DNA of 64,000 nt, taken from the NCBI GenBank assembly GCA_034190875.2, contig CM067357.1, forward strand, positions 16,624,676 through 16,688,675, written 5' to 3'. Under the pieces are notes generated by a model. The model was not told the origin of the DNA. It saw only the letters and a list, made by a program, of their open reading frames with translations, and searched no databases. The position numbers were made by a program, and so were the translations under genes. Position 1 is the stretch's first letter; each line of letters begins with the position of its first letter. Below are positions 1 to 12,849 of the stretch, one piece after another. Source of the stretch: Urechis unicinctus (Eukaryota > Annelida > Polychaeta > Xenopneusta > Urechidae).

Positions 1-479
1 GTATCGGTGATGCAAATATGATTAACCGATGATGGGCATATATAAGACATGTATTTCTCGGTAGCTGCATTACATGTACGATTGAATAACATGGTTTACA
101 TCAGTCATTAATCATTACAATTATCAATCACTTTCACTATTGAGCAAACTAGTGACTGTTAGCCGTTCTTACTCAGAGCCCGCTGAGCTATTACCTGCAC
201 ATATCTCTTTTAACCAGATATATTGTTGGTAATCTACGTGCACCCATATGAATAATAACTACATATTGAGGTAGGTTTATACCCTAAAAGTGCCAATCTT
301 ACTGGCGATTAGATTTGATCGATTAATTTATTTAACATATTGTATCATAAACAGACGCAACGATAATGTCACAATATCATTTTCGTTGAGGGAATTATAA
401 GCCCTAGGTCGAACGTTTTTGTCATACCAGAAAATAGCATGCAAAAGATAACATGGTTGCGTAGTTATTTAGCATTTCA

Positions 480-575
480 TGGGGCTGACAGCGTATTGTT
501 GGTCAGAAACGAGGTCGTTCAATCTCTAGAGATCAACATGGCACTTAAGGTTTTTTTTATCATTAAGGTGGCTAG
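480..575 (+). repeat. Dispersed repeat, copy 1 (partner at 20830-20925)
   Basis: About 95 bases match 20830-20925 with scattered substitutions. Both copies contain the core GACAGYGTATTGTTGG, then GAAACGAGGTCGTTCAA, then a block ending in AACTTAAG or CACTTAAG. No inverted ends or tail are visible, so the element class is unknown. A short open frame crosses this copy, but the partner copy has stops, so the frame is probably not a gene. Confidence 0.7.
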
Positions 576-783
576 ATGCGTTAATGAGCCTTTTCATGTG
601 TTATCACCTTGCCAAACTGTGCGCCTCTTCCAATAAATGCTTCTTTATGTTTTCGTCAAAACCCTATTCAGAATATTTAGTATTGGTTCTGAGGGCAGGC
701 GTATTAAGTATCCTATACATATACATTTAGGGGCATCTCTTCATTATGAAAGAAAATGTTTCGATCACATATAGTGCTGACCG

Positions 784-1170
784 TCAAAGTTTGGAGCATT
801 CTTCTTGTTGCTGTACAATATCTATTAATCGTTCATAACTATATAGCGAAATATGGGACCAGCACCAATCTGCATTTGAATGCACAGCGATAGCGAGATC
901 CATGTAAGTTAATTTTCCTCCTTTTACTGGAAACACATTTTGAGCAAGGCATTTCACTTTGATACATATATTGAACAGCTCATCAGATCCATTTTGCAAT
1001 TTGACACCTGTGGATACAAGAGTAATTATGTCAGTGTAGGTAAAACGAGAATGCTGACACATGCGAACAATGCCCTCAAAATATAGGTAATTTTGCATAT
1101 TAACAAACGAGTACATTAATGGTTCTGTAGTAGAAATATGAACGCAATGGAATAATACTAGAACAATCAC
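784..1170 (-). CDS. Unassigned open frame, possible exon(s)
   Basis: A 128-codon frame whose translation has a protein-like composition, including the stretch GGKLTYMDLAIAVHSNADW. An acceptor-like TTTCTACTACAG lies near its beginning, at about 1127 on the minus strand, and a second CAG lies before the GVKLQNG segment. I recognise no family. At this base composition roughly one frame of this length is expected by chance in 64 kb, so the call is weak. It could equally be the last exon of a minus-strand gene ending at the TGA near 784. Confidence 0.22.
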   Translation of the reverse strand: MIVLVLFHCVHISTTEPLMYSFVNMQNYLYFEGIVRMCQHSRFTYTDIITLVSTGVKLQNGSDELFNICIKVKCLAQNVFPVKGGKLTYMDLAIAVHSNADWCWSHISLYSYERLIDIVQQQEECSKL

Positions 1171-3631
1171 TATCCTTATTTAGATTTTCTAATTGTCCTG
1201 ATGGATTAGTTCTACTAGAACAATATGATATTCAACAATTCATTTAATCTACGCAGCAATGAAGAATTACTAAATTGGATATGCCTCATAACTCATAATC
1301 GCCTCATCAAATAGGAATTTGATGGCGACAGTACATCATAACCGATTGCTGGTCTAGCGTTTTCGTCGGTCGTTCCGAGGATTTCTTCATGAATAATAAG
1401 TTTTATTTGCTGAGAGCTCGGTAAGAGTAGATTACTGCGATATTTCAACATCGGTAACTTAAAACAGCAATATAGGGTTAACACTCTTTAGTTTGTAATC
1501 ATATTTGTGAACTGAATTAAAAAGGAATGGTGCTTTAGATGTAGACTTTGTTTAATTATGTAAGCTTTCGTCATGGGACAGCACAGGTAAATATGGTTGC
1601 AAAAAATTCCGTGGTAGTTTGCTAAACGTAGATATGAACAAATCGATATATGTAACATCGTAATGATATAACTGGGCAGCACGGGAAGATGAGCTTCATT
1701 TTACCATTAATGATAAGGCACATTATTCGATCATTGAACATTTAACATTGTTTACCATCAGGGTCATACTTCTTGTTAGTGACTGCATGCGTCTCAAAAG
1801 TAATTCGTTAGATCTGTTATTGTGTGATCGAGGTCTTATTTCTTGTCCTACCAGACATTGATTATTTGCAACGAATACCATGACACTTTCGTAACCTACG
1901 GTGCTAGGTAAATGTAGTAAAAAGCCAGGTGCAACTGATCAATCCCGATCAGAGACTTGATGCGCTAACTATAAGTTGACGCATAAACTACTAGTTGACA
2001 CGTCAGCTAGACTAAAGACATTTCTCCCAAAAATATTTTTAGTTTTAATTAGTCTCTGGTTGCTTATAACGTGCACGGCCTTATTACCCGGACGACCAAC
2101 CATAAATCGAACGTCCCTCGGCCGCTCGACGCAGAAGTTTATTCACATGCAGGCGGGCATGTAGGCATGTTTGCATGTATCATCAAATAATTCACCTGTT
2201 ATTTGGCATGCCTGAGACCGAATCTTTTGCACTTATAGTAGTATATTCCTTGAATATATTGTATCGGCTGCCCAGTGCAATGTCTCTCAAGGGCTTATGG
2301 TTCTGTCTTGGAAGGAGCTAAATATCCCTGTTCTCATTATATATCGGAATAGAGGGGCATATATCTTAATCTTCGTCCATTTAGCGCTGTAAAATGTGAA
2401 TGAACAAAACGGGTGCACATGCTACATTGCGCATGTTTTACAATAACAGTCATGACAAGACCTAGTCTTCTCTAATAAGGTGTAATGACGCATACATTAT
2501 TCCTTAATGCAATGAAATTTACGAATAAGGTCACTTGTTGGCTGTTTACACGACGCTTATGGCGTGAATCACGCTTTGTAGAGTTAAATCACCCGATAGT
2601 CGACTTCTTGATTTGCATACAAGACGCAACAGACGCTTGACATTCTTTGGCAATGCCCTGACATTGTCAACCACTTAGTGAGTTATATCAAGGGCCAATG
2701 GTCATTCGTTGATATCAGTGATAGTTCATAATATCCGACTACACGTCTGTTATGTATGGCTATATCCAGGAAGTACACACCAAGGTTCTTCGCTGACATT
2801 TGACGACAATATAAGGGAAGTGACCTTTCTCGATAATTGAAGAGATATATTTGCTTAAATCGCTAAATCCCGCATGAAATAAAATTCGTAATCCCTATGC
2901 TTTGATCAAGGCTGACTTCTCCTATATGAACATCTGAATGAATTGGCAGATCTTATCGTCAGGATTTATACTTGTTGCTTGGAAATGAACTTGTGCAGGT
3001 TATGTATAGTCCTAGTATCTACCGTGCTTTATTTATGATGACGATCGCTGTGCAACAAGTAAGTTACTGGCCTTATTACATGGCGATTACTTAACATGAC
3101 AGTGTGACTATATGCAGTTACTTCGTTATATCCCACATGTCTTTATGGTTCAAATTTAAAAATCGATAGCATAGAAATATCCAGTTTTCATGGGCCGTAC
3201 AAACTTTCTGCAGCAACAGAGGGAACGATTATTGCTAATCGTGCGTGGTCTAACTGTCACGATGACGGTGTAGCTACGTTTGCATTAAGAGATTGGGATA
3301 CACGTGATAGCTGGTCAAAAAGCGAGTGTTAGAATGCATAATCATGACGGAGGGTTTGCGTATATTTGTCAATACTGATCTATTGCAATTCTTCATTAAT
3401 TAGTAAAACCAACACATTAAATGCACGATTCCCCATAGCAAATGAAGACTGCACATTTTGTCATCGAAACGTTCTTCCTCTCTAATGAAAGAATCATGTA
3501 TTTCCAAAACATAGGTCATGGCTTGATTGTGCACCAGGATCCTTACAGCCAGGAAGCTCGATAAATGAGAGTAGAAACATTTAGTGTCTTCACTTTTTCA
3601 AGTTTAACTTTGTTACCTCACACTCACCTCA

Positions 3632-4034
<403 letters not shown>

Positions 4035-4663
4035 CTGACGATTACAACCATTCGTGGACTTCTATAGTACATTTTTGCTATCAATTATTTATTCGGCATC
4101 TTTTAATTGATACAATGAAATAGTTTCAAGCGAATAAAAATCTTTTTGTCACTTTTATTCCTGGTATATACTTTTGGTCCTCGAAAGGTTGTCCACGAAA
4201 GGTCAAGACATTAATCTATATGTATAAATCCAACCTTTTGTGCCTATATATAGTTTTGAATATTTGCGGAATGCCTATGTATTTAAATAATCTTCAGTCA
4301 TCATAGATTAGAAACATAATATTTGTTGTAGATGTGATCATTATGAACCATAATTTCGGCAATTTGGATCGAAGTATAAATGGTTGTATGGAAGATATTG
4401 AAGTGTGCGGGTTATGTCAACGAATGGTTAGTTGCTAAAAGTTTAATTCGCTATTACATTCAAAATCAAAAGATATCACGCTTGAAAGATTATCTTTGTA
4501 CGCTACTAAGACTAGACTATCACATTTGCATGGACAAACCAAAGTATTTCCAATTATTATGGACGAAAATGTGCGTTGACATTATGTGGACATACTGGTA
4601 TAATCTTTCGAGGACCAAAGTCTACGCTAAGTTGGCGGTTTGTACGCTAAAGGTCGCGTTCGT

Positions 4664-4783
<120 letters not shown>

Positions 4784-5400
4784 CTACCTAACATCTTACC
4801 TACGCAAATTTCTACCTATATACCTTCCAACCTACGTACATATCTACTTATCCACCTGCCTACATATATTACTACCTGCCTACCTACTTATCTGACCACA
4901 TACCTGCCCACCTTCTTACCTTTCTACCTTCCTGCATGCATACTTACGTAAATACGTACCTACTTACCTACCTAGTGATCTACTGCCTACCAACCTACCT
5001 ACTTACCTACTTACCCACCTACCTACCTACCTACCAGCTTACTTTAATACGTGCCTACATGCCTCCATATCTTTTAACCTACCTACCTACCTACCTACCT
5101 ACCTACCTACCTACCTACCTACCTACCTACCTACCTACCTACCTACCTACCTACCTACCTACCTACCCTACCTACCTACATCTATCCCTACCTACCTACC
5201 TACCTACCTACCTACCTACTAATCTAACTACCTTGCACCATCCCTGTCAGCCTACATATGACCCTGTCGACCTTTATATCTGCCAAACAATCTAACAAGC
5301 TACCTACCTACCTAACTACCTACCTACTTACCTACTAACTACCTATCCTACCTATCTATCTACCTAGTTTCCTACCTACCAATCTATCTCCTTACCTACA
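4784..5400. repeat. (ACCT/CTAC)n tetranucleotide array
   Basis: A long imperfect tetranucleotide tract with a pure centre at about 5078-5165 and degraded flanks. Long open frames reading Tyr-Leu-Pro-Thr repeats arise because the four-base unit contains no stop in any frame. They are not genes. Confidence 0.93.
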
Positions 5401-5439
5401 ATATCATCTCAATGTACCTACAATCTATATTCTATCAAT

Positions 5440-5870
<431 letters not shown>

Positions 5871-5963
5871 GCTATAAAAGATCTATCGATCTATCTATCT
5901 ATCATATTATCTATCTATCTATCTATCTATGAATCCTATGATTTGTGGTTATCTAAATCTATC

Positions 5964-5964
<1 letters not shown>

Positions 5965-6015
<51 letters not shown>
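5965..6015. repeat. (AT)n microsatellite closing the simple-repeat island
   Basis: An AT run of about 24 units. Unique DNA resumes at about 6016. Confidence 0.93.
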
Positions 6016-6019
<4 letters not shown>

Positions 6020-8360
6020 ACGATTGCTACCATTTTGCTTCAAAAGACCGACCATTTTGTCGCACAGTTACATTTTGAACCATGATTTGTGGTTCAAAAA
6101 AGTTAATCTTGGTTAAATACTAGGTAAGGGCCTAATTCTGTAATAAATACAGGTTTAACACTGGAAATATTCGTTCTGAGGTTGGATTCACTGAAGTTGC
6201 ATTAATTTAAGCAATAATTGTGAATTACGGACCTTCTTTTTAAATTTGTATATTTTTACCTTACAACCAATTTGTCGCTTGATTAAAAACACTTTTTTAC
6301 TTATTTATTTCGAATATGTTTGTACCAACTATGGACAACATGCCATATCAATGTTTGGCCAACATTGTCTACAATTTTCACGAACATCATGTAACTTTTC
6401 ACAAAAATGGAAAAATATATATTTGGATCGCACGCTGCCACAATTTGACAAGCTTGGCTTGGTCAGCGATATGCGTATGTTGAGATCGCTTGATTTCCAT
6501 CTGCGGCGCAGTGCGAAGGTTAGTCGGCTCGTTCTTAATGATTTTCCAAATCGAATATTAATTTATTGGGAGTGCGTAAATTTTTTAACTCTTGACTTAT
6601 TGATTTGCGAACTGACCAAATGTCCAAAGGTGACCTAGACATAACAGGAAATTGAAATGTTATACAGTTGGGCCATTTGGGCGATAACGGAGTGTATTTG
6701 GGCTGCTCATTTCACGTGCCTCTACGAGCAGTCTTCAGATTTATTCTTCAGGCCGTAAAATCCATAAATTCTGGATCATATTAAAATCGTAATTCATGTG
6801 ACAATAGTGTGACTGAAAGTGTTGAAAACTGTATCAATTTTTAATATCAGTGGTGTGGGAGATTAAGTTTAAATTGCCGATTATACTTATGCGTTATGGT
6901 CTCTTGGGCTATTGACTAACTTAGTGAGTAAATGAGTTAGCCCATTTGAAGCGATTGACAGCGATTAAAATACATGGGGGCGGTGGGCGCATTTGCATCC
7001 ATATATCCGACCTATAGAGTTGCGGCTAACCTGAAAAAAAAGCATCCACAGAAAACAAAAAAAAATCATTAGGGACTGGACTTGATATGAATTATGTATT
7101 TCGTTTGAATGATTCTATTCAATAATACCAGATTATTTATTTACAGCTCCTAATATTTCTCAGTTTAATATGTATGATATATTTCCTTAGTAAGGTGGTC
7201 AATCAAACATTTTGAAAACATCACAACAGTTCAGTGGAAGTAGCTCAGCTAGAGTGTTCCAGAACTCTCTATTATTTGTAAATCCGACAGTCTGTTATTG
7301 GGATGCTATGGTGTCAAAATAAGGCTATTTATGCATGGGAAATCACACTATAAACATGGCTCAATAACCACTTTTAAGTGGTGAGCAGGTAATATTTCAT
7401 GGAACTACGTTCAATGACACCATGTAAATGGATAATATTCTTCAAATAACCTGTATCAGCGAATCCCAACTTTTACAGTCCAGTGGACACCACACAGCAG
7501 CATATGTAAACTAAACACTGACAAAAATGTCCTAGAATAAACGAGTTAATTTATCACATTCCTTTTAATACGATATATTTTCGATATATTTTCGTAGTAA
7601 AGCACCTCACTACTTAATAAGTAATGGACTCTCTTAATGATGTTGAAACTAAAAGTATTAGCTGTGATGTTATTCAGTACATGAAATCAAAAACAAAGTA
7701 CTTTTACCAATGAATATAATATGAGGCTCATGGGCCGTAAAGCTCTGGTGCCAACTATGTGACAACAAACACAAGCATTTTGCATAGTTTTGAATGGCAT
7801 TGTTAAAGGCTCACAGAACCCCACAAATTAGGTCACATTGACTTGAATGCCTGCCATTCTTGTGGCTGAAGAATGTGGGAGTGGCAACCAACTCTTACCA
7901 GCAGAGAGCAGAGGTCCAAAATGTTAACATACAAGTGCCCCCTGCAAGCAGAACAAATTACAACTTACTCAATAAAGCAAACCCTAGCTAAGGCCTAAGT
8001 AGAGACCAAAATATGTTTTTTAAAGTGATAAACACACCTCTAGTGGCCAAGAGGCTGCTTACTCTGTGTTGTTGTTGATCCAGATCCTACGATGCTAGCT
8101 CTCCATACAAAGTTAAAGCCTGTAGCTAGCATTACACTAAGCAAACCTACGATTGCTAATTGGATGTTGTAATATACGCTCAAAATCAAGGTATATAACC
8201 AATCGATACACAGCTATTTTGAACAATCAAAGGAATAACAAATCTTAGAAAAGAAATCAATTTTACTCACTTTAATTTTGAATCCGGAGCAAGCTTCTAG
8301 TCATAACAGTTGAATTATACAAGCTAAGGTCATATTGGCTCTTTAACTATATTTTGTGTC
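6020..8360. other. Non-coding DNA, no recognised feature
   Basis: Unique AT-rich sequence. A 130-codon plus-strand frame at 6246-6638 has no family resemblance and is within chance expectation. No repeat with a copy elsewhere in the window was noticed. Confidence 0.5.
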
Positions 8361-8369
8361 TGTTGCGCC

Positions 8370-8870
8370 ATAAGACTCACAACTTAACACATTGGTTTTA
8401 CAGCTGTCAAACCGCCAAAACACTCAGTCGTGGTAGGGCGGTGCTTTACTCGCTTTCTTCACAACCGTGTAAAGAATACGCGCGTAAGGAAACTCCTACA
8501 ACAAGTTTATCGAGACAAAGCATACTGCAACCCGGCGTAACCTAGTAACATGCGCCTCTGTTTTCAATTCGTCCGGTAGCGGTAGAAGAATGCAACTTGT
8601 GGTTAAACCGTACACGACTGAGTGCGTTTTAATAACTAGCATTGAAAGAACTTCACACGCGAAACTGGCGTATGGACCAGTGCTGTACGGTTACGGATTA
8701 TTCTCTTACACACTCAGCTCCTCAGCGAAACCCCAATCTTCTCTGCTTCAGTGTTTGCTCGAGATAAAACTCACTCGCCAAGGGGACTTCCCTTTCGGTA
8801 CCCCCGATATTTTAGTATGTTACGTCATCACAAATTGCATGTTTACACCAAGTGTATTTGATTGATACGA
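8370..8870 (+). promoter_or_regulatory. CpG-rich stretch, possible 5' end of the 9.8-16.3 kb locus
   Basis: CG dinucleotides are visibly clustered here, for example the CGCGCG near 8479. The DNA from about 9.2 kb to 16.3 kb is strongly CG-poor. In many invertebrates transcribed gene bodies are methylated and lose CG while promoters keep it, so this is a candidate promoter or first exon for the plus-strand locus downstream. I see no convincing TATA box, and open frames at 8354-8545 and 8590-8865 are unassigned. Confidence 0.3.
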
Positions 8871-9858
8871 ACTCTGGGTGATTTGATGGAGAGTTTTTCT
8901 TCAAGTTCGCGGACAAATATGGATGGCAGTGCTTGCATTGCGTCAAACAGAGACAAGTTGTGAACGGTTAAATCGGGTAATTATATGTTTAGCAAAGCTA
9001 GTGTCAAATAGAATGCTTTGTCAAAGACAATAGTGATTTGTCTGCAGCGATCTTGGACCCGAGGAACCTTGTTGACTGTTTGTTATAAATATAGTCTACC
9101 GCATGTTAGATTCGGACGTTGGTTCCGAAATAACTTTTCAGGTATACTTTAAGTTAGTGATGTGTCAAATTAAGGGTCAGTTTTAGCTCTGCTCTCAAGC
9201 TTTTTTTTTATCAAGCAAACTTACAGCCCCAGATTACACATGGACCACTCTTATTTTGATGGTCATTTATATTCGAAATATCATCTTTGCATGACGTTTC
9301 ATCCCTGATATGCTAATCAAATTCTTTAAAAAAAATCGAATATTCTATGTTGACTATATTGGAAATATTTCTAATTGCATCTTATTATTTCTGATCTGGT
9401 ACCTTACCCTTGTCCAAAGGTTTCTACTAACAAGTAATACTGAACTAAAAGAGGCAAAGAAGCTAATTGATGAAAATTGGCAACCAAACACATAACAATA
9501 ACAGAAAATAATACCCAAGATAGAAGTGGTGGTAAGACTGGTTTATCAAAATAAAATCAATTATATCATGTATCTACAGTGAATCCATGGTTGAGGCGAA
9601 GCAACAGTGTGAGCTTTGTGTAAGAAGTGAATCATTGTGATTTAATAAGTGAATTTCTTTTCTAGGATATCATGCATAGGCATGATTGAATACCCTGGTT
9701 ATATCTTCATTATGTGTATCTCAAAATATAAATAAGGTGCTTATCAATTCTCATGTGCTTGATTATGTATTTTAAGTGAAATTTTGAATGTAGGTGTTTA
9801 ATTGCAATATGAAGTTGGTTATGAATTAATAAAAAATATAGTGTTCAAATGCTTTCAG

Positions 9859-10201
9859 TTAAATGCTTCTATGGCGAACTTTTCATATGGAAGACGAATG
9901 GTGAGTTTATCCATATTTAGCAAGTGTGATGCATGTTAGAAATATCAACTGTTTCCATCAAATCTATAAATGTATATAGTTATATAGTTCACTCACTGAT
10001 ATTTTCTGCACTTGTTAATTCCTGAATGAATTGGGAACAAACAATCTCTTGTTGATCCACATATTCCTCATTTGTAAGGTTTTGCTTTGATTTGTCATAA
10101 TACAGGTTGACGCCTCAATGCTGATGGTCAAACGAGGAAGCTGTCCTCTTTCAGGGAGAACATTCAGAGTAGATGAACCTCTCTGTATAAATAAAGAGAA
10201 G
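9859..10201 (+). CDS. Two candidate upstream exons (9859-9900 and 10106-10201)
   Basis: The first is bounded by acceptor GCTTTCAG and donor GTGAGT and encodes 14 codons including MANFSYGRRM. The second is bounded by acceptor AATACAG and donor GTATTT and encodes 32 codons including VKRGSCPLSGRTFRVDE. The two join in phase 0 with an open frame. They lie just upstream of the octapeptide-repeat exon, but the second ends in phase 0 while that exon needs phase 1. So an exon is missing, the donor is misplaced, or these belong to a different transcript. Confidence 0.35.
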
Positions 10202-10600
10202 GTATTTGTTCATTATTTTATTTCTATTATTCATTCTGGTCCATTAGTTTACATAGATATGTTACATATGCAACATATTGTATTTTGGCACTAATATTTC
10301 AGAAGAAAGGACCCAGTTAACAAGGAAATCTTGTGCAAATATAAAGTGACAGATTTATTTCATTTAATCAATTCACTGCTGATTCACTGTTGATTTATGT
10401 TGGCTTGTTTTTAAAGGTTTGTGCTTAACATTTGTGTATATAACAATTTTATCATTGTTAACCCATAATATTAATAAACGACATGAGTGACAGTGTTTTC
10501 CCTGTTCAGGTATATGTTCATATTTTACTTTCACATACTGACCCATCTTATGAATAGTGATATGTGAACTGTTTATAAACAATGTGTTAATTTTATCTAG

Positions 10601-11537
10601 GGAGACCTTCACAACCGAGAACCTCGGATTCTCTTGTATCCTCATCAAAGGGGTCTCCTGTCGTCTCTCAACCAGGATCTCCTGTGATCTCTCAGCATGG
10701 GTCTCCTGTGGTCTCTCAGCTTGGGTTTCCTGTGATCTCTAAGCATGGGTCTCCTGTGGTTTCTCAGCTTGGGTCTCCTGTGTCTCAGTTTGGGTCTCCT
10801 TTGGTGTCTCAGCATGGGTCTCCTGTGGTCTCTCAGCCTGGGTCTCCTGTGGTCTCTCAGCATGGGTCTCCTGTGGTCTCTCAGCTTAGGTCTCCTGTGG
10901 TCTCTCAGCTTATGTCTCCTGTGGTCTCTCAGCATGGGTCCCTTGTGGTCTCTCAGCTTAGGTCTCCTGTGTCTCAGCATGGGTCTCCTGTGGTCTCTCA
11001 GCGTGGGTCTCATGTGGTCTCTCAACCAGGATCTCCTGTGGTCTCTCAGCTTGGGTCGCCTGTAGTTTCTCAACTAGGATCTCCTGTGATCTCTCAACAT
11101 GGGTCTCCTGTAGTCTTTCAACCAGGATCTCCTGTGGTCTCTCAGCATGGGTCTCCAGTGGTCTCTCAACCAGGATCTCCTCTGCTCTCCCAGCATGGGT
11201 CTCCTGTGGTCTATCAGCTTGGGTATCTTGTGGTCTCTCAGCCTGGGTCTCCTGTGGTCTCTCAGCATGGGTCTCCTGTGGTCTCTCAGCTTAGGTCTCC
11301 TGTGGTCTCTCAGCTTATGTCTCCTGTGGTCTCTCAGCTTATGGTCTCCTGTCTCTCAGCATGGGTCTCCTGTGGTCTCTCAGTGTGGGTCTCATGTGGT
11401 CTCTCAACCAGGATCTCCTGTGATCTCTCTGCAAGTTACTCCTGAGTCATCTGAACAATGGACTCCTCTGATCTCTCAACATGTGTCTCCTGAGATCTAC
11501 CATGAGGGGTCTCCTGTGATCTCAGTAGCTTGTGAAG
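10601..11537 (+). pseudogene. Octapeptide-repeat exon (GSPVVSQH/L-type)
   Basis: The exon starts after ATCTAG at 10600 and ends in phase 1 before GTATTG at 11538. It encodes about 33 copies of an eight-residue unit of the form GSPVVSQ followed by H, L, P or R. A 24-base DNA unit underlies it, with occasional seven-residue variants that lack one Val. An extra G at about 11344 shifts the frame, and the repeat and its tail (VTPESSEQW) continue in the new frame up to the donor. The unit is rich in Ser, Pro and Gln and has no predicted fold. It is probably a disordered N-terminal region of the zinc-finger / recombinase-like protein. The minus strand is also open across much of it, which is a by-product of the repeat. 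Confidence 0.65.
10654..11440. repeat. 24-bp coding minisatellite
   Basis: Tandem units built on GGTCTCCTGTGGTCTCTCAG plus four variable bases, most often CATG or CTTG. Alternating variants recur in the same order at about 10820-11000 and 11230-11400, which points to duplication of multi-unit blocks. Because the unit is a multiple of three, length changes keep the frame. Confidence 0.9.
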
Positions 11538-12519
11538 GTATTGTGTTCACATTCTCTTTGCACAATCTATGTAATGATCGATATATCTCAGCACAAAATT
11601 TCTTATCTGACATTAGGCTCATGATGATTGCAGCTAATCAACACGAATCAACATGGATACAAGAGCTGTTTTTAATTAGTTGTCACTGTTTACATACTTG
11701 TATTCATAATACACTGAACACTCAGTACTTGGTGTCATCTCTAATGTAATGTTTTCTGTAATGTCATCTTTTATGTAACAATGACTTAATGTTATCTGTA
11801 CAATAATGTGTAGAGTTTATGAAAAATTGTTTTAACCTTGCTATGTGTTGCCAAATGCTTTGATATGCCCATATGATTATTTCATTTTGCAGTCTTAGAG
11901 AGAGTTGAAGACAGTCAAAGCAGTTTCATGGAGCAGCCTGGTTAGTAATCCTGTTTAACATAATGTTATACTTGGTTCATAATTTCCTATCTTTCATGAC
12001 GTCTAATGTCAAAATTGTTTTAGGTAGCAGATATGGAATTGCTCTAAGTGATCTAACCTTTTGTGGCTTACTCAAGGTGGATTCAGTATTTTGTCAGGCA
12101 TACTTCTTGTTAATGCAGTTATCCAACTAGTTTGTTGGGTGTAATATCTTATTTCCACAATATCTAAGCAATGAATGTTTTAAATCTGCTTTATTTTTGG
12201 TCATGGGTTTCATTCCCATCCTCAGCATTTTGACTGTACAAAACATTTAATTATTTTTGTCAGTTTCTATTACATTTTTAAAAGGTACATATTTGTACAA
12301 CTACATTGAGATTTGATAACTGTTTTCATCGACATTATGATATGTTTATGAAAATGGTTAAGTTTATGTGACAATTGTGTTTTTTGCAGAAGTCTATCGT
12401 ACCTGATTCTGGATCCCAAGATGGTAGCTATGCTTAACATATTGTATTACTATTCAGCAATTATGAAGTATATGTATCATCATCAGTTTCCACTATGTTA
12501 TGTTATGTTGTAATTAAAG

Positions 12520-12723
12520 GTGAGTCAGACCCCTTTAGGAATGTTCATGATGAGGCAGCTGAAAGAGTGGTCCCCACTGTGCTTTCTTTGAGTTTATGCT
12601 TGGTTGAGGGATCTGGTCAAGCTGATGAAAATGCTATTGCCAGCTTTTCATGCCAGGTTTGTCACAGTATGTTTAAGAAGAAGGGAGGATACACCGTGCA
12701 CATGAAAACGCACACAATGCAGA
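12520..12723 (+). pseudogene. Exon with classical C2H2 zinc finger
   Basis: A 204-base phase 1-1 exon ending at donor GTGAGT. After an acidic start it encodes a finger with Cys-x2-Cys-x12-His-x3-His spacing (CQVC ... HMKTH). It should bind one zinc and probably contact DNA or RNA. The left border AAAG/GTGAGT also looks like a donor, so the acceptor assignment is less certain than the right border. It is joined to the main exon at 12850 with the frame kept. Confidence 0.6.
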
Positions 12724-12849
12724 GTGAGTAGAGCTTGTGAGCTTATGTTTTATTAATTTTGTATGTCAATGATTGCTTTTCTTTTGTACCGACTGAATGA
12801 AATGTCTAAATGAATGTGTTTTGACTTAAATTGTATTTATTGAACACAG

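Larger units (their letters stand above)
1..3630. other. Intergenic DNA without a recognised gene
   Basis: AT-rich, non-repetitive sequence with short open frames only. I recognise no protein family, RNA gene or transposon here apart from the dispersed repeat at 480-575 and the doubtful minus-strand frame at 784-1170, both listed separately. Confidence 0.6.

Noticed and set aside
10645-11268. Minus-strand Arg/Asp/His-rich frames over the octapeptide exon
   Set aside because: Mirror image of the 24-bp repeat. The plus strand has matching splice borders and phase, the minus strand does not.
12390-12429. Possible small exon after TTTTTTGCAG
   Set aside because: In the phase required by its neighbours it meets TGA after five codons, and the flanking exons already join in phase without it.
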